From Chondrinema litorale (GTDB lineage Bacteria > Bacteroidota > Bacteroidia > Cytophagales > Flammeovirgaceae), in assembly GCF_026250525.1 (NCBI RefSeq), contig NZ_CP111050.1, positions 1-64,000 on the forward strand: a stretch of 64,000 nt of DNA. The letters are read 5' to 3'. Positions within the stretch are counted from its first letter, which is position 1; every line of letters begins with the position of its first letter. The position numbers and the translations under genes are program-made. Below the pieces are notes generated by a model, which did no database searches, was not told where the DNA came from, and saw only the letters and a list, made by a program, of their open reading frames with translations. This document shows, one piece after another, positions 1 through 9,335 of this stretch.

Positions 1-41
1 GAAACAAATAATTACACTTCAACCACAGACAGTTAGTTGAT

Positions 42-500
42 ATGATACAATTAGCAAAAGAAAAAATAGGAACCCGCATATTGGGTTCCTGGAAATTAGT
101 AAACTGGGTTTATGAAACTGAAGCAGGAGAAATAGTAGACTTTTATGGCAAAGACCCACATGGATTATTAGTTTTTCTTGATTCTGGATACATGAGTGTT
201 CATGTATATAAAAACAATAGAACCAAGTTTAATGATCTAGCTCTAAATTCAGGTAGTATAGAAGAGAAAGCGAATAGCTTTTCCACTTTTACAGCCTATT
301 ATGGAATTTATGAAGAAGTAAGACCGGGAGTTTTTGAAACCGCTGTTGAAGGTGCACTTATACCAGATTGGTTAGGCACCACTCAAATACGTTATGCAGA
401 ACTCAAAGATGATATTTTAGTATTATCTACTCCTCCCACACCAACTAGTGAAGGACTTAGAACCTTTAGGTTAACTTGGGAAAAGGTAGATAGAGGATGA
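42..500 (+). CDS. lipocalin-like domain protein
   Basis: A 152-residue protein without a signal peptide or membrane segment, so probably cytosolic. The opening GSWKLVNW around residues 15-22, followed by alternating short beta-strand-like stretches, is the usual signature of the small bacterial lipocalin-like family (PF13924 type), whose members are thought to bind small hydrophobic ligands but mostly have no assigned ligand. The ATG has no convincing Shine-Dalgarno sequence, which is normal for Bacteroidota. The gene is closed by a strong hairpin terminator eight bases after its stop. Its upstream context is cut off by the window edge. The family is fairly secure; the function is unknown. 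Confidence 0.75.
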   Translation: MIQLAKEKIGTRILGSWKLVNWVYETEAGEIVDFYGKDPHGLLVFLDSGYMSVHVYKNNRTKFNDLALNSGSIEEKANSFSTFTAYYGIYEEVRPGVFETAVEGALIPDWLGTTQIRYAELKDDILVLSTPPTPTSEGLRTFRLTWEKVDRG

Positions 501-502
501 AT

Positions 503-532
503 AAAAAGCCGGGTACATTACCCGGCCTTTTA
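503..532 (+). terminator. Rho-independent terminator
   Basis: The 8-bp perfect stem GCCGGGTA/TACCCGGC (508-515 with 519-526) has a 3-nt loop and is followed by CTTTT. It ends the lipocalin-like gene. Confidence 0.85.
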
Positions 533-573
533 AAAGAAATTTTGTTAAATTTTTGCTTTCATATTTACAAAAC

Positions 574-607
574 AAAAAAGCCGAAGTAATTACTTCGGCT
601 TTTTTTA
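574..607. terminator. bidirectional terminator, mainly for the minus-strand gene
   Basis: AGCCGAAGTAA is followed at once by its exact reverse complement (579-600). An A-run lies on the left and a T-run on the right, so the hairpin can terminate transcription from both directions. It sits 20 bases past the stop of the minus-strand STAS-like gene. Confidence 0.85.
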
Positions 608-626
608 AAATATAAATACTTACTAA

Positions 627-1052
627 TTATTCCGCTGCTTTTAACCACTCTCTCGCTTTGTCTTCAGCATTAAAGCTTTTTACAGTAAAGCCATTACTTA
701 CTTCAACAAAACCTTGAAGAGAAAGCTGGGTAAAAATGTTAGGCGATACAACTACACCCATATGTTTTAATCCGGCAGTAATTGCTCTAGGGTTCCAGTC
801 GTTAGCATACCAATCGTTTGCTTTGCTCCAAGGACCAGAAATATTTTGGTTGTTTACCAAAACTTTTGAGATTGTACCGATAGATTTAAATAATTTTAAA
901 AGCTCTTCTGAACCTTCTTGTACCATCTCAACAGATAAGTAACCATTCCAATCTACATAAATAAAGCCTTCTGACTCTTCATAAGTAATTGTTACAAATG
1001 GTTCACCTGATTTTCTGTTAAGAACAATTTGTTTAGATAATTCAACTGGCAT
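627..1052 (-). CDS. STAS/SpoIIAA-like small protein
   Basis: This 141-residue soluble protein has no signal peptide. Its pattern (GFIYVDWNGYLSVE near residue 29, a long helix, then VLVNNQ, a Trp/Asp-rich loop with NDW twice, and a conserved Gly-Leu-Lys) resembles the small STAS/SEC14-like proteins common in Bacteroidota, often annotated as SpoIIAA-like. These may act as protein-interaction or lipid-binding modules. I see no catalytic motif. It is monocistronic, with its own terminator at 574-607. The start ATG is the first in frame and the domain begins soon after it. The family assignment is from overall pattern only. Confidence 0.6.
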   Translation of the reverse strand: MPVELSKQIVLNRKSGEPFVTITYEESEGFIYVDWNGYLSVEMVQEGSEELLKLFKSIGTISKVLVNNQNISGPWSKANDWYANDWNPRAITAGLKHMGVVVSPNIFTQLSLQGFVEVSNGFTVKSFNAEDKAREWLKAAE

Positions 1053-1616
1053 AATATAATTGATTTTAGTTAATAGATTATAATTTACAGCAATTAACGG
1101 TAGTGTTTTACCTCCTAGTATTAATACAGAGCAGCATTTAACTCTAAAAAACTATTAATTATTACTTGTACAGATTTTGTTGAGACTTCAATAAAACAGG
1201 AGTATTGATCAAGTTTTTACTCAAAATTAGACTAATCCGCTTTATATTATAAATTTTCCAATAAGCCAGTATCCTGTTTTAACACAAATTTCCATCAAAA
1301 AAACACTAGCTTCAGTAGATTAATAGTAATATTCAGACAACTGTTATACTATGTTACAAAAAATGATGGGTAAAAAAATTGAATATAAGTTAAATCAAAA
1401 TTAATAGATATATTAATCCTATTTTCTGAAAAATATTAGAATTTTATTAGGTATAAATTTAAAATTTACAAAATAAATATCAAACTATATAACAAAAAAA
1501 TATCTTTAAATTACTGCTTTTTAGATTATTTTTGAGGCAGGAAGAAATTCCTAGTTTATTGAAAATGAAATTGCATTAGCCTTTTCTTTTTAAATTTTCA
1601 AACTTATACACGTTAC
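1053..1616. other. gene-free AT-rich spacer
   Basis: The 564 bases between the divergent STAS-like gene and the GH92 gene are very AT-rich. I found no credible reading frame, RNA gene or strong hairpin. The stretch presumably holds the promoters of both flanking genes, but I could not pick out a convincing -33/-7 pair. Confidence 0.6.
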
Positions 1617-3935
1617 ATGAATTCTAAATTGCAAAAATTAACAACGCTAATACTGACTTGCATTACAACTTGGTGCTTTTGGAGTTGTACACCAACAGTT
1701 ACGGAAAAAGAATCTACAACCAACACTAACAAAGAGGCTGTTGATTATGTAGACCCATTTATCGGAACATCTGCCCATGGGCATACTTTTCCGGGACCAA
1801 CTTTACCATTTGGTATGGTTCAATTAAGTCCAGATAATGGTACTCAAGGTTGGGACTGGTGTTCTGGTTATCACATTACAGACAACACAATTGTAGGTTT
1901 CAGTCACTTACACCTAAGTGGAACTGGAATCGGAGACTTGGCAGACATTTTAGTAATGCCAGTAAACAGAGAGATTGATTTTACAAAGCCAACAAAAGAA
2001 CGCGACGATTATCAGTATAAATCTTCATTTAGCCACGATAAAGAGAAAGCTTCTCCGGGTTATTATCAGGTTTATTTAGACGATAACAAAGTAAACGCTG
2101 AGCTTACTGCTTCTCTAAGAAGTGGTATGCACAGATATATTTTCGACGATGACAAGCAACATTCTTTCGTACTAGATTTGAGTTTTGCTATAAACTGGGA
2201 TAAGCCAGTAGACACACAAATCAAAATAGTAAACGATTCTTTAATTACAGGATATCGTTTTAGTAAAGGTTGGGCTGAAGATCAAAAAACATACTTTGCT
2301 GTAAAACTTTCTCAGCCAATTGCTTCTAAAGTACTTGCTTCTGATACTGAGGTTTTAGGCGACGTTGCAGAAGTAACTGGAGAAAAAGCGAAAGCGCAGT
2401 TTTTCTTCGATCCGGCTACAAAAGAGCCACTTATGCTAAAAGTAGGTATCTCTTCTGTAAGTTCAGAAGGTGCAATTGCTAACATGGATAATGACATTAG
2501 CAACTGGGATTTTGACGGCGTAGTTACTACTGCGAGAGAAACATGGCAAAAAGAGCTAAGCAAAATTAAGGTAACATCTAACGACGATGAAAAGAAAACC
2601 ATCTTCTACACAGCGATGTACCACAGCTTTATAGCTCCAAGTCTATATTCAGATTTAGACGGTCAGTACAAAGGTGCGGATGGTAAAATCCATAAAGCAG
2701 ATAACTTCAATTACTATTCTACTTTCTCTATCTGGGACACTTTTAGAGGTAACAATCCACTATTTACTTTAACTCAACCAGATAAAGTAAACGACTTCGT
2801 AAATACAATGTTAGCGCATTACGACGAATACGGCTTATTACCAGTTTGGTCGCTACAAGCAAATGAAACTAACTGTATGACAGGTTATCACGCAGTGCCA
2901 GTTATTGCAGATGCTTACTTTAAAGGATACAAAGGTTTCGATGCAAAGAAAGCTTACGAAGCAATGAAAACCAGCTCTATGCAAAACATTAGAGGGGTAG
3001 AATTCTTGAAAAAATACGGATATATTCCTGCTGACCTTGAAGGCCAATCGGTTACTAAAAACCTTGAGTATGCTTACGATGACTGGTGTATCGCTCAAAT
3101 GGCTAAAGAATTAGGTACTGAAGAAGAGTATCAGTACTACATGAAAAGAGCCAACGGTTACAAAGAGTTATTCGACAAAGAAACTGGCTTTATGAGAGGC
3201 AAAAAAGAGAATGGTGAATGGACTCCGAACTTTGATCCTAAGTTCTCTTCTCACGACGAAATGGCCGATTACACAGAAGGTAACGCTTGGCAACACTCTT
3301 GGTTTGTACCTCAAGATGTTGAAGGTTTAAAGCAGTTATTTGGTAGTGATGAGCGATTCTTATCCCACTTAGATTCTTTATTCTCAGAAAATTCTGATAT
3401 TCTAGGAGATAACAAATCACCAGATATCTCAGGTTTAATCGGTCAATATGCGCACGGTAACGAACCGAGCCACCACATTGCTTACATGTATAACTATGCT
3501 GGTAAGCCTTGGAAAAGCCAAGCACAAGTAAGACAGATTATGGATTCTCTTTACACTGTAGAACCAGATGGCATTTGCGGTAATGAAGACTGCGGTCAAA
3601 TGTCTGCTTGGTATGTATTGAGCGCGATGGGCTTCTATCCAGTAAACCCTGCTGATGGAAACTTTGTATTTGGTAGTCCACTGTTTGATGAAGCTGTACT
3701 TCAATTAGCAGAAGGAAAATCATTAACTATCAAAGCTAACAATGTTTCTGATGACAATATTTACATCCAGAATGTTACGCTTAATGGAAAACCACTTGAG
3801 AGAACTTACATTACTTATAAAGAAATTCAAGGTGGTGGAGAGCTTGTTTATGAAATGGGAAGTCAACCAAATACAAACTGGGGAACTACACCTTCAGCTT
3901 ATCCTCCGTCAATGACTCCTTTAGCAGTAAAATAA
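1617..3935 (+). CDS. GH92 alpha-1,2-mannosidase, lipoprotein
   Basis: A 772-residue glycoside hydrolase family 92 enzyme, which removes terminal mannose from alpha-mannosides (for example N-glycan or mannan side chains) by a calcium-dependent inverting mechanism. The lipoprotein signal ends at Cys24 (FWSC), so it is exported. The N-terminal domain opens with the family hallmark VDPFIGTSAHGHTFPG and PFGMVQLSPD (residues about 43-75). The catalytic (alpha/alpha)6 domain carries GNAWQHSWF, GNEPSHH (Glu616, His619-620) and GNEDCGQMSAW (Asp658). Length and motif order match the family. It is a single gene with its own terminator and is not attached to a SusC/D pair, although locus 1 begins about 5.4 kb downstream. 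Mannosidase specificity beyond the family level is inferred. Confidence 0.93.
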   Translation: MNSKLQKLTTLILTCITTWCFWSCTPTVTEKESTTNTNKEAVDYVDPFIGTSAHGHTFPGPTLPFGMVQLSPDNGTQGWDWCSGYHITDNTIVGFSHLHLSGTGIGDLADILVMPVNREIDFTKPTKERDDYQYKSSFSHDKEKASPGYYQVYLDDNKVNAELTASLRSGMHRYIFDDDKQHSFVLDLSFAINWDKPVDTQIKIVNDSLITGYRFSKGWAEDQKTYFAVKLSQPIASKVLASDTEVLGDVAEVTGEKAKAQFFFDPATKEPLMLKVGISSVSSEGAIANMDNDISNWDFDGVVTTARETWQKELSKIKVTSNDDEKKTIFYTAMYHSFIAPSLYSDLDGQYKGADGKIHKADNFNYYSTFSIWDTFRGNNPLFTLTQPDKVNDFVNTMLAHYDEYGLLPVWSLQANETNCMTGYHAVPVIADAYFKGYKGFDAKKAYEAMKTSSMQNIRGVEFLKKYGYIPADLEGQSVTKNLEYAYDDWCIAQMAKELGTEEEYQYYMKRANGYKELFDKETGFMRGKKENGEWTPNFDPKFSSHDEMADYTEGNAWQHSWFVPQDVEGLKQLFGSDERFLSHLDSLFSENSDILGDNKSPDISGLIGQYAHGNEPSHHIAYMYNYAGKPWKSQAQVRQIMDSLYTVEPDGICGNEDCGQMSAWYVLSAMGFYPVNPADGNFVFGSPLFDEAVLQLAEGKSLTIKANNVSDDNIYIQNVTLNGKPLERTYITYKEIQGGGELVYEMGSQPNTNWGTTPSAYPPSMTPLAVK

Positions 3936-3958
3936 TATTTTATAAAGAATAAATTTAA

Positions 3959-3990
3959 GCCCTGTAAGCTATGCTTGCAGGGTTTTCTTT
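3959..3990 (+). terminator. Rho-independent terminator
   Basis: A GCCCTGTAAGC ... GCTTGCAGGG hairpin with one G-T wobble is followed by TTTTCTTTTTT. It ends the GH92 transcript 23 bases after the stop. Confidence 0.85.
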
Positions 3991-4148
3991 TTTATCAATT
4001 TCTAGTTTTTCACCTACAACTTGAAGGAAATATTCAAGATAAAGTAAAAATCAGCATAAAAGAGGGTAATATAGTATTGCAATACCTCATGTTTGAAAGA
4101 TAAAACTTAGTAAACTTGTAGGTAAATTAATTTTTAAAACGAAAACAA

Positions 4149-6389
4149 ATGCAACGGACTAAACAATCACTCATACTATATCTACTACTAACTTGCTTAC
4201 CATTTTCTATATTAGCTCAATCTACAGATCCATCTATGTTGGATCTAAACAGAATATTCTCACAATATGAGTTTTATCCAGATTATTTTGGCCCTGCCAG
4301 ATGGATAGACGAAGGAGATGGATATACTACGATAGAAAGATCTGAAAATGGAGGACAAGATATTGTAAGATACGAAACTAAAACTGGTGAAAAAGAAATT
4401 CTAATTGCTGCAACAGATTTAATTCCAGAGGGAGCGCAACAACCGCTATCTATTGCAAACTACGATTGGTCTGATGATAAAAGTAAACTATTAATTTTTA
4501 CTAATACTGCTAGAGTTTGGCGTACAAATACCAAAGGAGATTATTGGGTATTAGATGTAGCAAGCAAAAAACTTCAAAAGTTAGGTGGCTCAGAAGCAAA
4601 ACCTTCTACTTTAATGTTTGCCAAATTTGCGCCACAATCAGACAGAGTTGCTTATGTAAGAGAGCACAACATCTTTGTAGAAGACTTGCAATCTGCAAAA
4701 ATTACTCAACTTACATTCGATGGAACTGTCGACATCATCAATGGTACTTTTGATTGGGTTTACGAAGAAGAATTTCAAATTCAAGATGGATTTAGATGGA
4801 GTCCTGATGGTAAATCAATTGCTTTCTGGCAATTAGATGCGACTGACATCAAAGACTTTTTGATGATCAACAACACCGACTCGATTTATTCTTATACCAT
4901 TCCTGTTCAGTATCCGAAAGTTGGACAAGATAACTCAGCTTGCAAAATAGGAGCTGTAAGTGCTGCTGGTGGCGATATTGTCTGGATGAACGTTCCTGGC
5001 GACCCAAAAAACAATTACATTCCAAGAATGATGTGGACGACTGGTTCTGATGCAGTTTTAATCCAGCACATGAACAGAAAGCAAAACACCAACGATATTA
5101 TGCGTTGCGATGTAAAATCTGGTGAAGCAAAAACCATCTATACAGACAAAGATGCCGCTTGGCTAGATGTAGTGAATGATTGGAAGTGGATGAATGAAGG
5201 CAAAAACTTTACTTGGGTAAGCGAAAAAGACGGATGGAAACATGTTTACTTGATTAGTGCTGATGGAAAGACCGAAGAACTGATAACTCCCGGTGAATTT
5301 GACATCATCAGCATTGTAAACATCGATGAGAAAAAAGGCTATTTATACTACATCGCATCACCAGAAAACCCTACCCAAAGATACCTTTTCAGAAGTAAAC
5401 TTTCTGGTAAAGGAAGTCCAGAAAAATTGACTCCTGAAAGTCTTGCAGGCACAAACGGATACAACATTTCTCCAAATAGTAAGTGGGCATTTCACTCATA
5501 TTCAGCTGCTGGTACACCTTCTGAAACTAATTTAGTAAGCCTTCCAAAACACGAAACTGAAAGAGTTTTAGTGGCTAACAAAGAGCTAAAAGAAAAAGTA
5601 GCTGCGCTTAAAAAGACACCGATAGAATTCTTTAGAGTAGACATTGGTGATGGTGTAGAGTTAGATGCTTACATGATGAAACCTTACAACTTCGACCCGA
5701 ACAAAAAGTATCCGGTTCTTTTCCATGTCTATGGCGAGCCTTGGAACCAAACAGTAGTTGATAGCTGGGGTGGCATGACTTACCTATGGCATTTAATGCT
5801 TACGCAACAAGGTTACATTGTAATGAGTATCGATAACCGTGGTACACCAGCACCAAGAGGTAGAGACTGGCGTAAAATCGTGTATGGTCAAATCGGTATT
5901 CTGGCTTCAGCAGACCAAGCTAATGGGGTTAAGAAAATCATCGAGAAATACGACTTTGTAGATGCAGATAGAATTGGTATTTGGGGATGGAGTGGAGGAG
6001 GCTCAATGACATTAAATGCCATGTTCAGATATCCTGAGGTTTATAAAATGGGAATGTCAGTAGCACCTGTAACGCTACAATTCTTGTATGATAATGTTTA
6101 CCAAGAACGCTACATGGGCTTACCTTGGGAAAATAAAGAAGGGTACATTAAAGGTTCACCAATTACTTATGCTAAAAACTTAGAAGGTAAGCTTTTAATT
6201 ATGCATGGCACTGGAGACGACAATGTGCACTACCAAAACACCGAAATGCTCATAAACGAATTAGTAAGGCAAAACAAAATTTTCTCATTAATGTCTTATC
6301 CAAATCGCTCGCATGGCATCTACGAAGGGCAAAATACTTCGAGACACGTACGAGAAATGCTTACTTGGTATCTTAAAAACAATCTCTAA
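4149..6389 (+). CDS. dipeptidyl peptidase IV (S9B family)
   Basis: A 746-residue secreted serine peptidase that cleaves X-Pro (and X-Ala) dipeptides from the N-terminus of peptides. A Sec signal peptide ends near residue 23 (ILAQ). The N-terminal beta-propeller contains DWVYEEEF (residues 202-209), whose double Glu binds the substrate amino terminus in the DPP IV family. The C-terminal alpha/beta-hydrolase domain has the nucleophile in GWSGGG (Ser615), the Asp in GTGDDNVH (Asp690) and the His in RSHGIY (His722). All catalytic residues are present and the length is normal. It heads a cluster with the Asp-box protein (44-base gap) and the Xaa-Pro aminopeptidase. It probably acts in the periplasm and feeds proline dipeptides inward. 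Confidence 0.95.
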   Translation: MQRTKQSLILYLLLTCLPFSILAQSTDPSMLDLNRIFSQYEFYPDYFGPARWIDEGDGYTTIERSENGGQDIVRYETKTGEKEILIAATDLIPEGAQQPLSIANYDWSDDKSKLLIFTNTARVWRTNTKGDYWVLDVASKKLQKLGGSEAKPSTLMFAKFAPQSDRVAYVREHNIFVEDLQSAKITQLTFDGTVDIINGTFDWVYEEEFQIQDGFRWSPDGKSIAFWQLDATDIKDFLMINNTDSIYSYTIPVQYPKVGQDNSACKIGAVSAAGGDIVWMNVPGDPKNNYIPRMMWTTGSDAVLIQHMNRKQNTNDIMRCDVKSGEAKTIYTDKDAAWLDVVNDWKWMNEGKNFTWVSEKDGWKHVYLISADGKTEELITPGEFDIISIVNIDEKKGYLYYIASPENPTQRYLFRSKLSGKGSPEKLTPESLAGTNGYNISPNSKWAFHSYSAAGTPSETNLVSLPKHETERVLVANKELKEKVAALKKTPIEFFRVDIGDGVELDAYMMKPYNFDPNKKYPVLFHVYGEPWNQTVVDSWGGMTYLWHLMLTQQGYIVMSIDNRGTPAPRGRDWRKIVYGQIGILASADQANGVKKIIEKYDFVDADRIGIWGWSGGGSMTLNAMFRYPEVYKMGMSVAPVTLQFLYDNVYQERYMGLPWENKEGYIKGSPITYAKNLEGKLLIMHGTGDDNVHYQNTEMLINELVRQNKIFSLMSYPNRSHGIYEGQNTSRHVREMLTWYLKNNL

Positions 6390-6433
6390 AAAAGAAGTTT
6401 TCATAAGTAAACATCATTTAACTATTAATAGAG

Positions 6434-7501
6434 ATGAAAATGTTTAAATTGCTGATTTTAAGAAAGTTGATCAACAATATCAATATGGTATTGTTAATAG
6501 CTTTCTTGTTTTCAAATACTATACAAGCCCAAAACTATTCTTGGGAGACACAAGATAGCGGAACAAATGCCTCTATTAGAGGCATTTCTGCTGTAAATAA
6601 AAATGTTTGCTGGCTCAGCGGAAGCGAAGGTACAGTTGCCAGAACGACCGATGGTGGCAAAACTTGGGTAAAAATTTCGGTTCCTAACTGTGATTCTTTA
6701 GACTTTAGAGACATCGAAGCTTTTAGTGCAGATGAAGCTATTATTATGAGTATTGGTACTGGCAGCAGCTCTAGAATTTTAAAAACTGTAAATGGTGGAA
6801 AGAATTGGAAAGAGGTGTTTGTAAATAAAGAAGCTAAAGGTTTTTTCGATGGATTTGCCTTTTGGAATAAAAACAAAGGTATTTTAATGGGAGACCCAAT
6901 TGATGGAAAATTGTACATCTTGAAAACCAACGATGGTGGCGAAACTTGGCAGCCGACCAAAGAGTTTAATAGACCTTCGGTTGTGGAGAATGAATACGCC
7001 TTTGCTGCCAGTGGGAGCCATATAACCGTAGCAGGCTTACACAAAGCTTGGATTGGTACAGGTGGAAATAAAGCTAGAGTTTTCTATTCTGAAGACGATG
7101 GAGATTCTTGGAAAGCTGTTGATACTGAAATTATCCAAGGTGAACCATCCACTGGAATTTTCTCAGTGGCTTTTAAAAACGAAGTAGTTGGAGTAACTGT
7201 AGGAGGAGATTATACCAAAGAAGGCGAAGGCAAAAACAATGTAGCAATTACTAACAATGGAGGTAGAAAATGGGAATTGATTAAAGATGCTAACATTAAT
7301 TTCTGCTCCGCTGTGAGATTTGTAGGGAAAGCAGTAGTAGCTACAGGACCCGCAAATTCCTATTTTTCATTAGATTTGGGAAAAACATGGAAAAAATTCA
7401 GTGATGATGGATACCATACAATGAGCATTGGCAACTCACCAAAAGCAGTTTGGGCAGCCGGAAGAGATGGCAAAGTTGCTAAACTCAAAATTGAAAAGTA
7501 A
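6434..7501 (+). CDS. secreted Asp-box (BNR/Ycf48-like) beta-propeller protein
   Basis: This 355-residue protein has an N-terminal signal sequence (hydrophobic segment at about 18-30 ending TIQAQ). It carries at least six Asp-box motifs of the form S/T-x-D-x-G-x-T-W, among them TDGGKTW, VNGGKNW, NDGGETW, EDDGDSW, NNGGRKW and LDLGKTW. This is the pattern of Ycf48-like and sialidase-like propellers, often annotated as oxidoreductase or photosystem-stability-like in non-phototrophs. No sialidase catalytic residues are evident, so a binding or scaffolding role in the envelope is more likely than hydrolysis. It lies between two proline-peptide enzymes with short gaps (44 and 20 bases), suggesting cotranscription. 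Its specific role is unknown. Confidence 0.8.
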   Translation: MKMFKLLILRKLINNINMVLLIAFLFSNTIQAQNYSWETQDSGTNASIRGISAVNKNVCWLSGSEGTVARTTDGGKTWVKISVPNCDSLDFRDIEAFSADEAIIMSIGTGSSSRILKTVNGGKNWKEVFVNKEAKGFFDGFAFWNKNKGILMGDPIDGKLYILKTNDGGETWQPTKEFNRPSVVENEYAFAASGSHITVAGLHKAWIGTGGNKARVFYSEDDGDSWKAVDTEIIQGEPSTGIFSVAFKNEVVGVTVGGDYTKEGEGKNNVAITNNGGRKWELIKDANINFCSAVRFVGKAVVATGPANSYFSLDLGKTWKKFSDDGYHTMSIGNSPKAVWAAGRDGKVAKLKIEK

Positions 7502-7521
7502 ACACATAATAAAACAAAAAC

Positions 7522-8907
7522 ATGTTCGCAAAAGAAACTTATATCCAGAGAAGAGCAAAGTTGAAGGAGACAGTGGGCTCAGGGTTAATCCTCTTGTTAG
7601 GCAATGAGGAAAGTAGCATGAACTACAAAGACAACTGTTATACATTTAGACAAGATAGCTCTTTTATTTATTATTTCGGGCTAGATAAACCCGGCATGAT
7701 CGGAATTATCGATGTAGATAAAGATCAAGAAATCGTTTTCGGTAACGACCTCACCATTGATGATATCGTATGGACAGGTCCACTGCCAACCGTTGCTGAA
7801 CTGGCACAATCTGTTGGAGTAACTAAAAGCCAACCAATCAGCAGTATTACTAGTATTATAAAAACAGCCAAAGCTTCTGGGCAGCAAATTCATTTCTTGC
7901 CAGTTTATCGTCCAGAAAATGCCATTAAAATTCATGAATGGACAGGTATTGAGCTTGGTGCCATAAAAGAATCAGCTTCTATCAAATTAACAAAAGCTGT
8001 AGTTGCTCAAAGAAATATAAAGTCTTCAGAAGAAGTAGCAGAGCTTGAAAAAGCAGTGAATGTATCAAACGAAATGCACACAGCTTTTATGAAAGAAGCC
8101 AGACCTGGGATGAAAGAGGTTGAGCTAGTGGGTAGATTAAGAGGCATTGCTATTAGTAATGGAGGAGATATTGGTTATCCGATCATTATGACCAAAGATG
8201 GCCAAACGCTACACAATCATTATTATGGAAATACACTTGAAGAAGGACAAATGGTTCTTTGTGATGCAGGAGCTTCAGCAGGCATGCATTATACAGGAGA
8301 TTTAACCAGAACAATTCCGGTTGGTAAGAAATTTACGCCTGAACAAAGAGAAATGTATGAGGTAGTAATCTCATCTTTTAAGGCAGCTATTGATGCTTTA
8401 AAACCCGGAGTACTATTTAAAGATGTACACTTATTAGCTTGCGAAAAACTCGCCGAAGGCTTAACTGAAATCGGTTTAATGAAAGGCAATGCCAAAGATG
8501 CTGTGGCCGCTGGGGCACATGCCATGTTCTTTCAGTGTGGCTTGGGACACATGATGGGCTTAGATGTACACGATATGGAAGATTTAGGTGAGCAATATGT
8601 TGGCTATACCGATACATTATTAAAAAGCAAGCAATTCGGATTAAAATCTCTAAGATTAGGTAGAGCATTAGAAACAGGTTATGTACTTACTGTAGAACCT
8701 GGTATTTACATTATTCCTGAGCTTATCGACCTTTGGAAAAGCGAAAACAAGTTTACTGAGTTTATCAACTACGATAAACTGGAAACTTACAGAAACTTTG
8801 GTGGTATCCGAGTAGAAGACAACTTCTTAATTACTGAAACTGGCTCTCACAAACTAGGTGAGCACCTGCCTTTTGAAGTAGATGAAGTAGAAAGCTTGAG
8901 AAGCTAA
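7522..8907 (+). CDS. Xaa-Pro aminopeptidase (M24B)
   Basis: This 461-residue metallopeptidase removes the N-terminal residue from peptides with proline in second position. An AMP_N-type N-terminal domain (about 1-130) precedes the pita-bread domain. The five expected dinuclear-metal ligands are all visible: Asp248 (LCDAGA), Asp260 (YTGDLTR), His343 (GLGHMMG), Glu392 (VEPGIY) and Glu432 (GIRVEDN). There is no signal peptide, so it acts in the cytosol, complementing the secreted DPP IV two genes upstream. The start ATG is 20 bases after the previous stop, and a strong terminator at 8931 closes the cluster. Prolidase-like dipeptide activity is an alternative within the same family. Confidence 0.93.
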   Translation: MFAKETYIQRRAKLKETVGSGLILLLGNEESSMNYKDNCYTFRQDSSFIYYFGLDKPGMIGIIDVDKDQEIVFGNDLTIDDIVWTGPLPTVAELAQSVGVTKSQPISSITSIIKTAKASGQQIHFLPVYRPENAIKIHEWTGIELGAIKESASIKLTKAVVAQRNIKSSEEVAELEKAVNVSNEMHTAFMKEARPGMKEVELVGRLRGIAISNGGDIGYPIIMTKDGQTLHNHYYGNTLEEGQMVLCDAGASAGMHYTGDLTRTIPVGKKFTPEQREMYEVVISSFKAAIDALKPGVLFKDVHLLACEKLAEGLTEIGLMKGNAKDAVAAGAHAMFFQCGLGHMMGLDVHDMEDLGEQYVGYTDTLLKSKQFGLKSLRLGRALETGYVLTVEPGIYIIPELIDLWKSENKFTEFINYDKLETYRNFGGIRVEDNFLITETGSHKLGEHLPFEVDEVESLRS

Positions 8908-8930
8908 ATAGTTTTAGATTTATTTTTATC

Positions 8931-8971
8931 AATGTGGTTTTAAGAGAAATACTTAAGACCACATTTTTTTT
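8931..8971 (+). terminator. Rho-independent terminator
   Basis: A 14-bp stem (8931-8944 with 8952-8965, one G-T wobble, 7-nt loop) is followed by a run of T. It closes the peptidase cluster. Confidence 0.88.
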
Positions 8972-9335
8972 ATGTCAAAATTGGAAAAACATTTCAACTG
9001 AGCACTACTATTTTGACTGTCATTTTTAATTAATTGCCATTTTAATGATAAAATAGTATCACTATAAGGTAAAATCCGCAAGAAATATTTATAAATAAAT
9101 AAGTACTTTTGATTGATTCGTACTTATAAAATTCCTTAGCCAGTAAACTAAGTTTTTTAATGGTTTAGCCAGATTTAACTCAAAGTTCATATATTTAACT
9201 TAACCTCCCAGCTAAAAACATTTAAAGTAAATGCATCATTAATTAGAACTTGCAAAATTTCCGGGCTAAATAATCTTGTGTTTTAAGGTTTTTTGTAGGA
9301 AATTAGAAATTTTCTTTAATTGATTATTGCTCTAA
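8972..9335. other. gene-free spacer upstream of the sigma factor
   Basis: Together with the terminator this is a 428-base gap without a plausible gene. AGTACTTTTGA at 9102-9112 fits the Bacteroidota -7 element TAnnTTTG, and the same 11 bases recur at 60751-60761 in another long spacer. No TTTG sits at the right distance upstream, and the match is easily reached by chance in AT-rich DNA, so I do not call a promoter. Confidence 0.4.

Noticed and set aside
3238..3723. antisense frames within the GH92 gene
   Set aside because: Shadows of a strongly supported coding region, lacking any domain.
9102..9112. promoter at AGTACTTTTGA (also at 60751-60761)
   Set aside because: Only the -7-like part is present, with no TTTG at the expected distance; chance is likely in AT-rich DNA.
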